DNA of 64,000 nt from Aeromicrobium endophyticum (GCF_003586285.1 NZ_QUBR01000002.1:186001-250000); one strand, 5' to 3'. Shown: positions 18,179 through 27,277, numbered from the stretch's first letter. Numbers and translations: made by a program. Notes: generated from the letters alone by a model not told the origin.

Positions 18179-18928
18179 ATGACGATCTCCCTGGTGGCGA
18201 CGAGCCACGGCACCGACGTCCCTGCCGCGCAGACGGCCATCACGGCGCTCGTCGACGCGGTCGGTGCGGCCGCTCCGCACCTCGACGTGCGCGAGGCGTT
18301 CGTCGACGTCCAGCTGCCCCGGGTCGACACGGCGCTCGACCTGGTCGACGGCCTCGCCGTGGTCGTGCCGCTCCTGCTCGCGCCGGGGTTCCACGTCCGC
18401 GTCGACATCGGCTCGGCGGCTCGGCGCGAGTGGGTCGTCGCGGCCGGCACGCTGGGGGCGGACGACCGTCTCACCGACGTGATGCTGCGCCGCCTGGTGC
18501 AGGCCGGCGCCACCCGCGACGACGTCGTCGTGCTGGGCTCGGCCGGGTCGACCGACCCGGACGCGTTGCACAGCATCGACGAGGCCGCCGCACGGCTGGG
18601 GCGGGCGTGGGGTGCTCCGGTCGCGGTGGGCCACGTCGGCGGATCGGGCACGCCCATGGCCGAGGTCGTCCGCGACGCGCGGCGCCCGGGGCGACGGGTC
18701 GTCATCGTCTCGTACCTGATGGCCCCGGGCTTCTTCTACGACCGCATGCGGCGGTGCGGTGCCGACGTCGTCACGGGCCCGCTGCTCCACGGGGGAGAGG
18801 TCGCGCACGAGCTCGTCTCGCTCGTGCTCGACCGCTTCGCCGAGGCCGCCGGGCACCTCGACTGGTCCGCCGTGGCGGGGCTCACGGCGCCCGCGCGCAC
18901 ATGTAACCAAATCCGGCCCGTGCGTTAA
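18179..18928 (+). CDS. CbiX/SirB-like sirohydrochlorin chelatase family protein (copy 1)
   Basis: A 249-aa two-domain protein of the CbiX/SirB/CbiK chelatase superfamily, which inserts cobalt or iron into sirohydrochlorin. The N-terminal half has the catalytic-His motif VATSHGTDVPAAQ and FVDVQLPRVDTAL, then VVVPLLLAPGFHVRVDI. The second half repeats the fold (VVVLGSAGSTDPDALHSI, RRVVIVSYLMAPGFFYDRM). ATG 18179 follows GGAG. A second gene of the same family lies downstream. No other siroheme or cobalamin gene is in the window. Confidence 0.8.
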   Translation: MTISLVATSHGTDVPAAQTAITALVDAVGAAAPHLDVREAFVDVQLPRVDTALDLVDGLAVVVPLLLAPGFHVRVDIGSAARREWVVAAGTLGADDRLTDVMLRRLVQAGATRDDVVVLGSAGSTDPDALHSIDEAAARLGRAWGAPVAVGHVGGSGTPMAEVVRDARRPGRRVVIVSYLMAPGFFYDRMRRCGADVVTGPLLHGGEVAHELVSLVLDRFAEAAGHLDWSAVAGLTAPARTCNQIRPVR

Positions 18929-19237
18929 CCGCCTCGAAACAGCCGTCGATGAGGCTGGTGGGGCAGATGGGGGAGACCCTGGTCCGATGGTCGAGGGGGT
19001 GCACATGCTGGTCGAACGCACCCTGGCGGCCCCGGACCACCGGGTCTTCGTCGAGGGTCGGCGCAGCGATGTCATTCACGCAACGGCGGCGCAGGGCCAG
19101 GCCCTCGGAGCGATCGGCGGGAGGCGCGCTGCCGGCGGAACCCTCGGGGGTGTTCCGTCGGCAGCGTCGCGCCCCGGGTCCGACGCACCCACCGCGGACA
19201 TCTCGGGTTCCGCGGTCGGACGGACCCGGGGGCCGCG
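18929..19237. other. Gap between the two chelatase-like genes
   Basis: 309 bp. Apart from a possible short coding frame (18987-19241, listed separately) I see only GC-rich sequence with short palindromes. No promoter or known riboswitch was recognised. Confidence 0.4.
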
Positions 19238-19241
19238 GTGA
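18987..19241 (+). CDS. Possible small ORF coupled to second chelatase gene
   Basis: An 84-codon frame (MVEGVHMLVERTLAAPDHRV...) preceded by a GGGGGAGA stretch. Its TGA overlaps the GTG start of the next gene as GTGA, the same overlap style used by genuine gene pairs in this window. The first 35 codons have genome-like codon use; the second half is low-complexity (Ala, Gly, Ser, Pro) and less convincing. No known domain. It may be a leader peptide, a real small protein or chance. Confidence 0.3.
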   Translation: MVEGVHMLVERTLAAPDHRVFVEGRRSDVIHATAAQGQALGAIGGRRAAGGTLGGVPSAASRPGSDAPTADISGSAVGRTRGPR

Positions 19242-19963
19242 ACCGCAGGCTCATCCTGTGCGCGCACGGCTCCGAGGCCCCCATCGGACGCGCGGCGTTC
19301 TCGGGACTCGTCAACGCCGTGCGTCGGGAGGCCCAGGACCTCGACGTCGTCGACGCGTTCGTCGACGTGCAGCAGCCGCGCATCGCCGAGGTCGTGGGCG
19401 AGACTGCCGGCCCGCGGGCCATCGTGCCACTCATGCTGGTCTACGACCGGCCGGTCGGCGTCGACATCGTCCAGGCCTCGCACCTCGACCCTGACGTGAC
19501 GGTCACCGCGCCGCTCGGGCCCGACTGGGTGCTCGCCGAGATCGGCGTCCGTCGCCTGTTCGAGGCCGGGGCGCGCTCGGACGACACGATCGTGCTCGCC
19601 GCCGACACGGCCACCGACGACCGTGCGGTCTCCGACGTGGGCAAGGCGGCGCGGCTGCTGAGCGCCGTGTGGGGCGGACGCGTGCACGTCGGCACCCTCG
19701 GGGGCCCCGACACGCCGCTGGTCGACGCCGTCGACGTGGCCCGCGCGTACGGACGTCGCGTCGTGGTGTCGAGCTACGTCCTGACCCCGGGCACCGTGCA
19801 CGAGCGGATGATCGCCGCGGGTGCCGACGTCGTCACCGCGCCGCTGCTCGACGGGGGGCCGCCCGATCCGCGTCTCGTGACGCTCGTGTGTGCTCGGGCA
19901 CGCTCTCGCGGTGGCTGGACGACCGTCGGGGGAGATCCCGGCCCCCGTCTCGCCCGCTCCTGA
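19238..19963 (+). CDS. CbiX/SirB-like sirohydrochlorin chelatase family protein (copy 2)
   Basis: A 241-aa relative of the gene at 18179, starting at GTG 19238. The catalytic-His motif is LCAHGSEAPIGR and DAFVDVQQPRIAEV matches the same position of copy 1. AIVPLMLVYDRPVGVDI and RRVVVSSYVLTPGTVHERM mirror the two metal-site strands. The pair is clearly paralogous but strongly diverged. The tandem arrangement could mean one subunit or metal specificity each. The function is inferred from the family only. Confidence 0.8.
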   Translation: MNRRLILCAHGSEAPIGRAAFSGLVNAVRREAQDLDVVDAFVDVQQPRIAEVVGETAGPRAIVPLMLVYDRPVGVDIVQASHLDPDVTVTAPLGPDWVLAEIGVRRLFEAGARSDDTIVLAADTATDDRAVSDVGKAARLLSAVWGGRVHVGTLGGPDTPLVDAVDVARAYGRRVVVSSYVLTPGTVHERMIAAGADVVTAPLLDGGPPDPRLVTLVCARARSRGGWTTVGGDPGPRLARS

Positions 19964-20004
19964 CCGTCCCCCTGCGGAGCGGTGCCTACGCCACCGAATG
20001 ACCT

Positions 20005-20068
20005 GGGCGGTGCCTGCGCCACCTTCTGGGCGCGATATTTGCCTCATACGGTGGCATGCGCACCGCCC
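20005..20068. repeat. Multi-hairpin intergenic repeat, copy 2
   Basis: Same design as 6226-6295. Outer arms GGGCGGTGC (20005-20013) and GCACCGCCC (20060-20068) enclose CCTGCGCCACCTTCTGGGCG and a GCCTCATACGGTGGC segment that closely follow copy 1. Partial copies flank it: GCGGTGCCTACGCCACC just before (about 19979-19995) and GCGTCAGACGGTGG...CTCACCGCC just after (about 20070-20096). Confidence 0.7.
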
Positions 20069-20180
20069 GGCGTCAGACGGTGGAGAACTCACCGCCCCGG
20101 CGGTGGCGGGCTCACGGCGGTCGGAAGGCGTTCCGCGTGCCTGCGGCACAACCTTCGACCTGTGCTTTACCCTTTGGACC

Positions 20181-22682
20181 ATGGCGACCCGAACGACTTC
20201 CCCGCCGCGCAAGCGGCCGTCCGGCAGCCAGGCCCGCAAGAAGCCGACCACGAGCAAGCGCAAGCCACAGGCCCGCAAGCCTGCTGCCCGCAAGCCCGCG
20301 GCCAAGACCGGTCCTGGTCCCTTTGCCGTTGTCCTCATCGCGCTGCTGCGCGCCTCCACGGCGCTGTGGCTCGGTCTGGCCGGCATGGTGGGCGCGATCG
20401 CGCGCAGCATCGGCCACGGGGCGCGTGACCTCGAGCCCGAGCAGCGCCGAGACGGCGTCGGCTTCGCCCTGCTCGGTCTGGGCATTGTCGCGGCCGGCTC
20501 GGTGTGGTCCGACATGCCCGGCGCGGTCGGCAACGCGGTCCGCGACGTCACGTCGAGCGCCGTGGGCCTGCTGGCGTGGGCCGTCCCCATCGTGCTGATG
20601 GTCGTGGCCTGGCGCACCCTGCGTCATCCCGATCGCAACGGCCCGGCCGGGCGCCAGGTGTTCGGCTGGGGTGCCATGAGCGGCGGCGTGCTCGGTCTCG
20701 TCCACATCGCCCACGGCGTGCCGCGACCGAGCGACCGCGACGCCGATGCGATGCGCGAGGCCGGAGGAGCCGTCGGCTTCCTGTTCTCCGCGATCCCGAT
20801 GGACCTGCTCAAGACCGGCTACGTCGTCTCGCCGATCCTGGTGCTGGTCGTGGCGTTCGGTCTCCTGGTGGTGACCAGCACACCCGTCTACGCGATCCCC
20901 GACCGCCTCCGCGAGGTGCGTGACCTGGCCCTCGGCCGGCACGCCGAGCCGGACGTCGACGCGGCGCCGGTCGCCGAGCCCAAGAAGCGCCGGCACCCGC
21001 GCACCGTCCCCGACGTCGAGACCAGCGACGAGCCCTACGACAACCCGCTGGTCGGTGGCCCGGACGACGACGAGCCGGCTCCGGCCCGCGTGTTCGAGCC
21101 CGAGCCGATCGTCGCGTTCGAGCCCGCGGTCGAGGAGGACGAGGACGATCACGAGGTCGAGCTTCCGCCCATGGAGCCGATCCCGGCCCGTGCCGAGCAG
21201 CTCGCGCTGTCCGGCGACGTGGTCTACTCGCTGCCCGACAGCACGATGCTGCGCGAGGGGTCGCCGCACAAGGCGCGCTCGAAGGCGTCCGACGACGTCG
21301 TCGCCCGTCTCACCGAGGTGCTCGAGCAGTTCCAGATCGATGCGGCCGTCACGGGCTACACGCGCGGACCCACCGTCACCCGCTACGAGGTCGAGCTCGG
21401 CCCCGCGGTCAAGGTCGAGAAGGTCACGGCGCTCAGCAAGAACATCGCGTACGCCGTGGCGTCCAACGAGGTCCGCATCCTCAGCCCGATCCCCGGCAAG
21501 TCGGCGATCGGCGTCGAGATCCCCAACGTCGACAAGGAGATGGTCTCGCTCGGCGACGTCCTGCGCTCGGCCAAGGCGCGCAGCGACCACCACCCGATGG
21601 TCATCGGCCTCGGCAAGGACGTCGAGGGCGGCTACGTCGTGGCCAACCTCGCCAAGATGCCGCACCTGCTGGTCGCGGGCGCGACGGGCTCGGGCAAGTC
21701 GAGCTTCGTCAACTCGATGATCTCGTCGATCCTCATGCGCTCCACCCCCGAGGAGGTGCGCATGATCATGGTCGACCCCAAGCGGGTCGAGCTGACGGCC
21801 TACGAGGGCGTCCCGCACCTGATCACGCCCATCATCACCAATCCCAAGAAGGCCGCCGAGGCGCTGCAGTGGGTCGTGCGCGAGATGGACATGCGCTACG
21901 ACGACCTCGCCAACTTCGGCTACCGGCACATTGACGACTTCAACAAGGCCGTCAAGGCCGGCAAGGTGCAGCTGCCGCCCATGAGCGAGCGGGTGCTGGC
22001 GCCCTACCCGTACCTGCTGGTGGTCGTCGACGAGCTCGCCGACCTGATGATGGTTGCTCCAAGAGATGTCGAGGATTCCATCGTCCGTATCACTCAGCTG
22101 GCACGAGCAGCTGGAATTCACCTGATCTTGGCAACCCAAAGACCTTCAGTCGATGTCGTGACGGGCCTGATCAAGGCCAACGTGCCGAGCCGCCTGGCGT
22201 TCGCGACGTCGTCGCTCGCCGACAGCCGCGTCATCCTCGACCAGCCAGGTGCTGAGAAGCTCGTGGGCCAGGGCGACGGCCTCTTCCTGCCGATGGGCCA
22301 GAACAAGGCCATGCGCATGCAGGGGGCATGGGTCACCGAGGCCGAGATCCACACGATCGTCGAGCACTGCAAGGCGCAGCTGCAGCCGACCTACCGCGAG
22401 GACGTCACCGCAGTGGCGGCCGCCAAGCGCGAGATCGACGACGACATCGGCGACGACATGGACCTCGTGCTGCAGGCCATCGAGCTGTGCGTCACGACGC
22501 AGTTCGGCTCCACGTCGATGCTGCAGCGCAAGCTGCGGGTCGGCTTCGCCAAGGCCGGACGCCTCATGGACATCCTCGAGAGCCGCGGCATCGTGGGTCC
22601 GAGCGAGGGGTCCAAGGCGCGCGACGTGCTCGTCAAGCCCGACGAGCTCGAGCAGTGCCTCGCGACCATCCAGGCGGGCTGA
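20181..22682 (+). CDS. ftsK: DNA translocase FtsK/SpoIIIE
   Basis: Septal ATP-driven DNA pump that clears and sorts chromosomes at division. The 833-aa protein begins with a Lys/Arg/Pro-rich tail, then has an N-terminal membrane part of about four helices (residues 50-240), an acidic Pro-rich linker, and the motor domain. Walker A GATGSGKSS is near residues 500-508 and Walker B YLLVVVDELADLMM near 612-625. ILATQRPSVDVVTGLIKANVPSR follows, and the gamma winged-helix domain (CVTTQFGSTSMLQRKLRVGFAKAGRLMD) that reads polar DNA sequences ends the protein. Codons 625-660 (22053-22160) have very unusual synonymous codon use; see findings. Confidence 0.97.
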   Translation: MATRTTSPPRKRPSGSQARKKPTTSKRKPQARKPAARKPAAKTGPGPFAVVLIALLRASTALWLGLAGMVGAIARSIGHGARDLEPEQRRDGVGFALLGLGIVAAGSVWSDMPGAVGNAVRDVTSSAVGLLAWAVPIVLMVVAWRTLRHPDRNGPAGRQVFGWGAMSGGVLGLVHIAHGVPRPSDRDADAMREAGGAVGFLFSAIPMDLLKTGYVVSPILVLVVAFGLLVVTSTPVYAIPDRLREVRDLALGRHAEPDVDAAPVAEPKKRRHPRTVPDVETSDEPYDNPLVGGPDDDEPAPARVFEPEPIVAFEPAVEEDEDDHEVELPPMEPIPARAEQLALSGDVVYSLPDSTMLREGSPHKARSKASDDVVARLTEVLEQFQIDAAVTGYTRGPTVTRYEVELGPAVKVEKVTALSKNIAYAVASNEVRILSPIPGKSAIGVEIPNVDKEMVSLGDVLRSAKARSDHHPMVIGLGKDVEGGYVVANLAKMPHLLVAGATGSGKSSFVNSMISSILMRSTPEEVRMIMVDPKRVELTAYEGVPHLITPIITNPKKAAEALQWVVREMDMRYDDLANFGYRHIDDFNKAVKAGKVQLPPMSERVLAPYPYLLVVVDELADLMMVAPRDVEDSIVRITQLARAAGIHLILATQRPSVDVVTGLIKANVPSRLAFATSSLADSRVILDQPGAEKLVGQGDGLFLPMGQNKAMRMQGAWVTEAEIHTIVEHCKAQLQPTYREDVTAVAAAKREIDDDIGDDMDLVLQAIELCVTTQFGSTSMLQRKLRVGFAKAGRLMDILESRGIVGPSEGSKARDVLVKPDELEQCLATIQAG
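22053..22160 (+). other. Codon-use anomaly inside ftsK
   Basis: 36 in-frame codons right after Walker B have about 53% GC and only about 44% G or C at third positions (my count), against nearly all G/C-ending codons on both sides. Rare codons include AGA twice, CGA, GGA, TTG, CAA, ATT and GCA three times. The encoded protein segment is conserved and normal for FtsK, so only synonymous sites deviate. Confidence 0.85.
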
Positions 22683-23122
22683 TGACCGACGAGGACTTCG
22701 AGATCAGGCGCCGCACGGGGCTGTACCTCGTGATGGTCCTGGTCTGCCTGGCGGTGGCGGGCGGCTTCGGCTGGCTCGCCGCCGACCGCGAAGAGCCCCT
22801 GTACGTCCTCCCGGTCGTCGTGATGGTCGTGGTGGCGGCGACGTACCTGCGCGGACTGCGCGACGCCCGCACGCCCCTGTTCGTGGCCGACGACCACGGC
22901 GTGCGCCTGCGGGCCGACAAGGGGTGGGTCGGCATGTTGTGGGGCGAGGTCGGCGACATCAAGGTCGAGCGGCGCGAAGGCGTCCGGCACGATCCACGCA
23001 TCAAGGTCGTCAGCTCCGACGGCCGACGCTTCTACACGTCTCCCGTGGGGCTCGCCACCAACGTCTCGCCGGGCGAGGCCGAGATCCAGTTGGCGCGTCG
23101 GCGCGAGGCTGCCGCATACTGA
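22682..23122 (+). CDS. Membrane protein with PH-like C-terminal domain
   Basis: A 146-aa protein of unknown function. Two membrane helices (LYLVMVLVCLAVAGGFGWLAA and LYVLPVVVMVVVAATYL, residues 14-60) precede a soluble beta-rich domain (LFVADDHGVRLRADKGWVGMLWGEVGDIKVERR) that resembles bacterial PH-like domains. ATG 22682 overlaps the ftsK stop by one base (TGATG), indicating co-translation with ftsK. A supporting role at the membrane or septum is a guess from position. Confidence 0.75.
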   Translation: MTDEDFEIRRRTGLYLVMVLVCLAVAGGFGWLAADREEPLYVLPVVVMVVVAATYLRGLRDARTPLFVADDHGVRLRADKGWVGMLWGEVGDIKVERREGVRHDPRIKVVSSDGRRFYTSPVGLATNVSPGEAEIQLARRREAAAY

Positions 23123-23153
23123 GGTTTCGTTCCAGCCGCACCGAGAGGGACTC

Positions 23154-23774
23154 ATGGACGGGGCAACCCAGCCGAGCAACCTGAACATCGCGAACGCACT
23201 GACCGTCGTGCGGATCGTCGGAGTGCCGTTCTTCGGATGGCTGCTGCTGGCCCACGACGGCGAGTCCATCGGCTTCCGCGTCGCCGCCTGGGGGGCCTTC
23301 GCGCTGCTGATGATCACCGATCGCATCGACGGCGACCTGGCACGCAAGTACGACCTCGTGACCGATTTCGGCAAGCTCGCCGACCCGATCGCCGACAAGG
23401 CCCTGACGGGCATGGCCTTCGTCGGCCTGGCGATCATCTTCAACGACGAGTCGTTCGGCTGGCTGTTCTGGACCATCACGATCGTGGTGCTGGTGCGCGA
23501 GTGGGGCATCACGGTCATGCGCTTCTTCATCAAGAAGTACGACGTCATGCCCGCCAGCCAGGGCGGCAAGATCAAGACGACCTTGCAGGCCTTCGCGATC
23601 GGTGGCTTCGTGCTGCCGCTCGAGATCTGGAACAACCCCCTCACCGACCTGCTGCTCTTCATCACCTGGATCCTGATGGCGGGCGCGGTCGCGGTGACGG
23701 TCGTGACCGGCGTGATGTACGTCCGCGACGCGCGCACGATCCGTCGCGACGCCCGGGCTGCCGCAGCGTCATGA
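23154..23774 (+). CDS. pgsA: CDP-diacylglycerol--glycerol-3-phosphate 3-phosphatidyltransferase
   Basis: Membrane enzyme that makes phosphatidylglycerol phosphate from CDP-diacylglycerol and glycerol 3-phosphate. The CDP-alcohol phosphotransferase signature is complete: DGDLARKYDLVTDFGKLADP with the final catalytic Asp a few residues on (IADK). It is 206 aa with several hydrophobic helices, and LTVVRIVGVPFFGW at the N-terminus is typical of PgsA. Related CDP-alcohol transferases exist, but length and the cinA neighbour support PgsA. The stop overlaps cinA as ATGA. Confidence 0.9.
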   Translation: MDGATQPSNLNIANALTVVRIVGVPFFGWLLLAHDGESIGFRVAAWGAFALLMITDRIDGDLARKYDLVTDFGKLADPIADKALTGMAFVGLAIIFNDESFGWLFWTITIVVLVREWGITVMRFFIKKYDVMPASQGGKIKTTLQAFAIGGFVLPLEIWNNPLTDLLLFITWILMAGAVAVTVVTGVMYVRDARTIRRDARAAAAS

Positions 23775-24259
23775 CGGTGGCCGCCGAGGTGGTCGACGCG
23801 CTGCGCGCCGCCGGAGCGACGATCGCGACCGCCGAGTCGCTCACGGGTGGCCTGGTGTGCGCCTCGCTCGTCAGCGTGCCCGGCGCGTCCGACGTGGTGC
23901 GCGGGGGAGTCGTCGCCTACTCCGCCGACGTCAAGATCGCGATGCTCGGTGTTGACGAGGCGCTCGTGGCAGATCGGGGCACGGTCGATGCCGAGGTCGC
24001 GGCATCCATGGCCTCCGGTGTGCGCGACCGGCTCGGCGCGACGTACGGCGTCTCGACCACCGGGGTGGCCGGTCCGGGGCACAGCGAGGGCAAGCCCGCC
24101 GGCACCGTCCACGTCGCGGTGGCCGGGCCTCAGGGCGTCGAGACCACGCTGCTGCGGCTGTCCGGAGACCGCGACGAGATCCGCTCCGGGACGGTCGATG
24201 CGCTGTTGTCGTGGCTGGTCGCTAGGCTGGGGGAAGAATCTCGCACTCGTCGAGGTTGA
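23771..24259 (+). CDS. pncC: CinA-family nicotinamide-nucleotide amidohydrolase
   Basis: A 162-aa stand-alone C-terminal CinA domain, which deamidates nicotinamide mononucleotide to nicotinate mononucleotide in pyridine salvage. Motifs: TIATAESLTGGLVCASL (catalytic Ser region), VVAYSADVKIAMLGV, GTVDAEVAASMA and STTGVAGPGHSEGKPAGTVHVAV. It lacks the N-terminal molybdopterin-like CinA domain, as is usual in Actinobacteria. It sits between pgsA and clgR upstream of recA, a conserved order. Confidence 0.9.
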   Translation: MTVAAEVVDALRAAGATIATAESLTGGLVCASLVSVPGASDVVRGGVVAYSADVKIAMLGVDEALVADRGTVDAEVAASMASGVRDRLGATYGVSTTGVAGPGHSEGKPAGTVHVAVAGPQGVETTLLRLSGDRDEIRSGTVDALLSWLVARLGEESRTRRG

Positions 24260-24292
24260 GCACTACATGGCAGCGATGGACGGAGGCGCCCG

Positions 24293-24592
24293 ATGACCGC
24301 GATGCGACAGCTCGTCGGTGAGGTGCTCCGCGCGCGCCGCATCGCCCAGGGTCTCACTCTGCGCGACGTGTCGAGCAAGGCACGTGTCAGCCTGGGCTAC
24401 ATCTCCGAGGTCGAGCGTGGCCAGAAGGAGGCCAGCTCCGAGCTGCTCGCCGCGCTGGCCGGTGCCCTCGAGGTGCCCCTGTCCAAGGTCCTGCTCGACG
24501 TCAGCGCGATGCTCGAGCTCGAGGAGGCGTCGGTCGACCAGATCGCCAGCATCTCCTCGATCGCTCCCGACGTGTCCGTCTCGGCCGCTTGA
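24293..24592 (+). CDS. clgR: XRE-family transcriptional regulator ClgR
   Basis: A 99-aa DNA-binding protein with an N-terminal helix-turn-helix: [44 protein letters not shown]. The sequence and the place between cinA and recA match ClgR, which activates clp protease and other stress genes in Actinobacteria. The tail ends in hydrophobic-acidic residues and Ala-Ala (VSVSAA), a kind of end that Clp proteases recognise in ClgR proteins. That degradation here is inference. Confidence 0.88.
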   Translation: MTAMRQLVGEVLRARRIAQGLTLRDVSSKARVSLGYISEVERGQKEASSELLAALAGALEVPLSKVLLDVSAMLELEEASVDQIASISSIAPDVSVSAA

Positions 24593-24626
24593 CGTCGTCC
24601 GTCCCCGTCTCCTGCGGATCAGCTCG

Positions 24627-24821
24627 ATGAGGCACAGCGAGTTCTGGGACCTCATGGACCGTCATCTCGGTGCGGGCTACGCCAAGGTCTGGGCCGACAC
24701 GCACGTCATGGGCATCCTGGGCGGACGCACGGCCGTCGAGGCCCTCGACGCCGGCGAAGACCCCAAGACCGTCTGGCGAGCCGTGCACGCCACGCGCGGC
24801 CTGCCCGCCTCCGAGCGCTGA
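24627..24821 (+). CDS. DUF3046 family protein
   Basis: A 64-aa protein (MRHSEFWDLMDRHLGAGYAKVWADTHVMGILGGRTAVEALDAG...) of the short actinobacterial DUF3046 family, regularly found beside recA. The motifs EFW, YA..WA.D and GGRTA..AL.AG are all present. Function unknown. Start ATG 24627. Confidence 0.85.
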   Translation: MRHSEFWDLMDRHLGAGYAKVWADTHVMGILGGRTAVEALDAGEDPKTVWRAVHATRGLPASER

Positions 24822-24851
24822 CCTACGGCAACCCATGCCCGCCCTCCCCGC

Positions 24852-24927
24852 GAGTGGTGCGGATCGGTCGGAACGAGACGGCGTGTCGGTCCGAACCGCA
24901 CCACTCAAGGCCCGAAGTGCACCACTC
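24852..24927. repeat. Inverted repeat upstream of recA
   Basis: GAGTGGTGCGG (24852-24862) is the inverse of CCGCACCACTC (24896-24906). A further copy of the arm, GTGCACCACTC, ends near 24927. The interior has the near-direct repeats GGTCGGAAC and GGTCCGAAC. It lies between DUF3046 and the recA promoter. Confidence 0.55.
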
Positions 24928-24943
24928 GGCGTGTCGCGACCCC

Positions 24944-24959
24944 TCGAACACCTGTTCGG
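24944..24959. promoter_or_regulatory. LexA/SOS box of recA with adjacent -10
   Basis: CGAAC-ACCT-GTTCG (24945-24958) is a perfect match to the core of the actinobacterial/Gram-positive SOS box. A TAGAGT -10-like hexamer at 24962-24967 is directly adjacent, so bound LexA would cover the promoter. The recA leader is then about 120 bases. Confidence 0.85.
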
Positions 24960-25089
24960 GTTAGAGTCGTGCACAGGTTGGACGCCAGGAGGGCGACATC
25001 CACAGGCGGGTCGATGAGGCTCACTTATGTCTGAGGGTCCTTCTAGCGTCGTCGATGACCGGCCACCCACCAGCAGAAACGGACCCACC

Positions 25090-26169
<1,080 letters not shown>

Positions 26170-26187
26170 TCAGGCAGGTTCTGATCC

Positions 26188-26706
26188 GTGGCGCGCACGC
26201 CTGTCGACGAGATGACCCCCGAGGAGCTGGCCGGCTTCGCCAAGGAGATCGTCATCCGCAAGCTCAGCGAGCGCGCCCACAGCCGCAGCGACCTCGCTCA
26301 GGCACTTGCCAAGAAGCAGGTGCCTGAGGGGGTCGCCGAGGCGACGCTGGCCAAGTTCGAGGCGGCCGGGCTGATCGACGACGAAGACTTCGCCCGGTCC
26401 TGGGTGCAGGCTCGCCAGCGCGGCAAGGGGCTCAGCTCGCGGGCCCTGGCCAACGAGCTGCGCACCAAGGGCGTCGACGACGAGATCTCCAAAGAGGTCA
26501 TCGGCGAGCTCGACCCCGCGGCCGAGCTCGAGGCCGCCCATCGTCTCGTGCGCACCAAGCTGCGCTCGATGTCCCGCTTCGACGACGCAACCAAGACCCG
26601 ACGTCTCGTCGGCATGCTGGCGCGCAAGGGCTATCCGTCCCAGATGGCCTTCCAGGTCGTGCGCGACGAGCTGGGTGCCGAGGCCGCGCCGCTCGACAGC
26701 ATGTGA
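26188..26706 (+). CDS. recX: Regulatory protein RecX
   Basis: Modulator that binds RecA filaments and limits recombinase activity. The 172-aa protein has three tandem three-helix repeats: AKEIVIRKLSERAHSRSDLAQALAKK, FEAAGLIDDEDFARSWVQARQRGKGLSSRALANELRTKGV and the C-terminal RRLVGMLARKGYPSQMAFQVV. The GTG start at 26188 lies 18 bp after recA, so it shares the SOS-controlled transcript. Confidence 0.93.
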   Translation: MARTPVDEMTPEELAGFAKEIVIRKLSERAHSRSDLAQALAKKQVPEGVAEATLAKFEAAGLIDDEDFARSWVQARQRGKGLSSRALANELRTKGVDDEISKEVIGELDPAAELEAAHRLVRTKLRSMSRFDDATKTRRLVGMLARKGYPSQMAFQVVRDELGAEAAPLDSM

Positions 26707-26731
26707 GGCGGGCTGGCGGCGAGCGTCGGCG

Positions 26732-27277
26732 TCACAGTGAGTCGCGGGTCCGCTCGATCGCGGTGGCCTCGGCGTCGAAGAACGTCAGCCCCCAGTCGGC
26801 GACCCGAGCGGCGTAGGCGACCGACTCCCGGTCGCCGAGCATCTCGCGCACGGCCTCCAGCTCGCGCCTGCGCTCGACCAGCGCTTCCTCGTAGCGGTCG
26901 AGCATCGCCGCGACCTCGTCGGCGCCCATCATCGCGCCGAGCATCAGCCGCAGGGCGACAGGATGCTTGAGCACCGGAAAGTCGTCGGTCGGCTCGTGCA
27001 GCCAGGTCGTCAACGCCGTCCGCCCCGCCGAAGTGATGCGGAACCGGCGCGTGGGGCGCCTGCCGGACGCTTCCTCCTCGGTGCTGACGTAGGCGTGTGA
27101 GCGGAGCCGGTCGAGCTCGGTGTAGATCTGGCTCATGGCCGGCGAGACCCAGTAGAAGCGCAGCGTGAAGTCGGCGCGCTGCTTCAGCTCGTAGCCGGTC
27201 AGCCCGTCCTGGTTGTCGCTGTCGATCACCAGCAGGCTCAGCAGCGCGTACGAGGTCATTGACAAGGGAGAAGCCAC
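26732..27277 (-). CDS. PadR-family transcriptional regulator
   Basis: A 181-aa regulator with an N-terminal PadR winged helix (YALLSLLVIDS...LTGYELKQRAD; MSQIYTELDRLRSHAYVSTEE, RRFRITSAGRTALTTWL) and a C-terminal helical dimerisation region rich in charged residues (MLDRYEEALVERRRELEAVRE). GTG 27277 has AGGA upstream; ATG 27259 is an alternative. It is divergent from the BNR-repeat gene. The palindrome between them is a likely operator for both. Confidence 0.85.
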   Translation of the reverse strand: MASPLSMTSYALLSLLVIDSDNQDGLTGYELKQRADFTLRFYWVSPAMSQIYTELDRLRSHAYVSTEEEASGRRPTRRFRITSAGRTALTTWLHEPTDDFPVLKHPVALRLMLGAMMGADEVAAMLDRYEEALVERRRELEAVREMLGDRESVAYAARVADWGLTFFDAEATAIERTRDSL

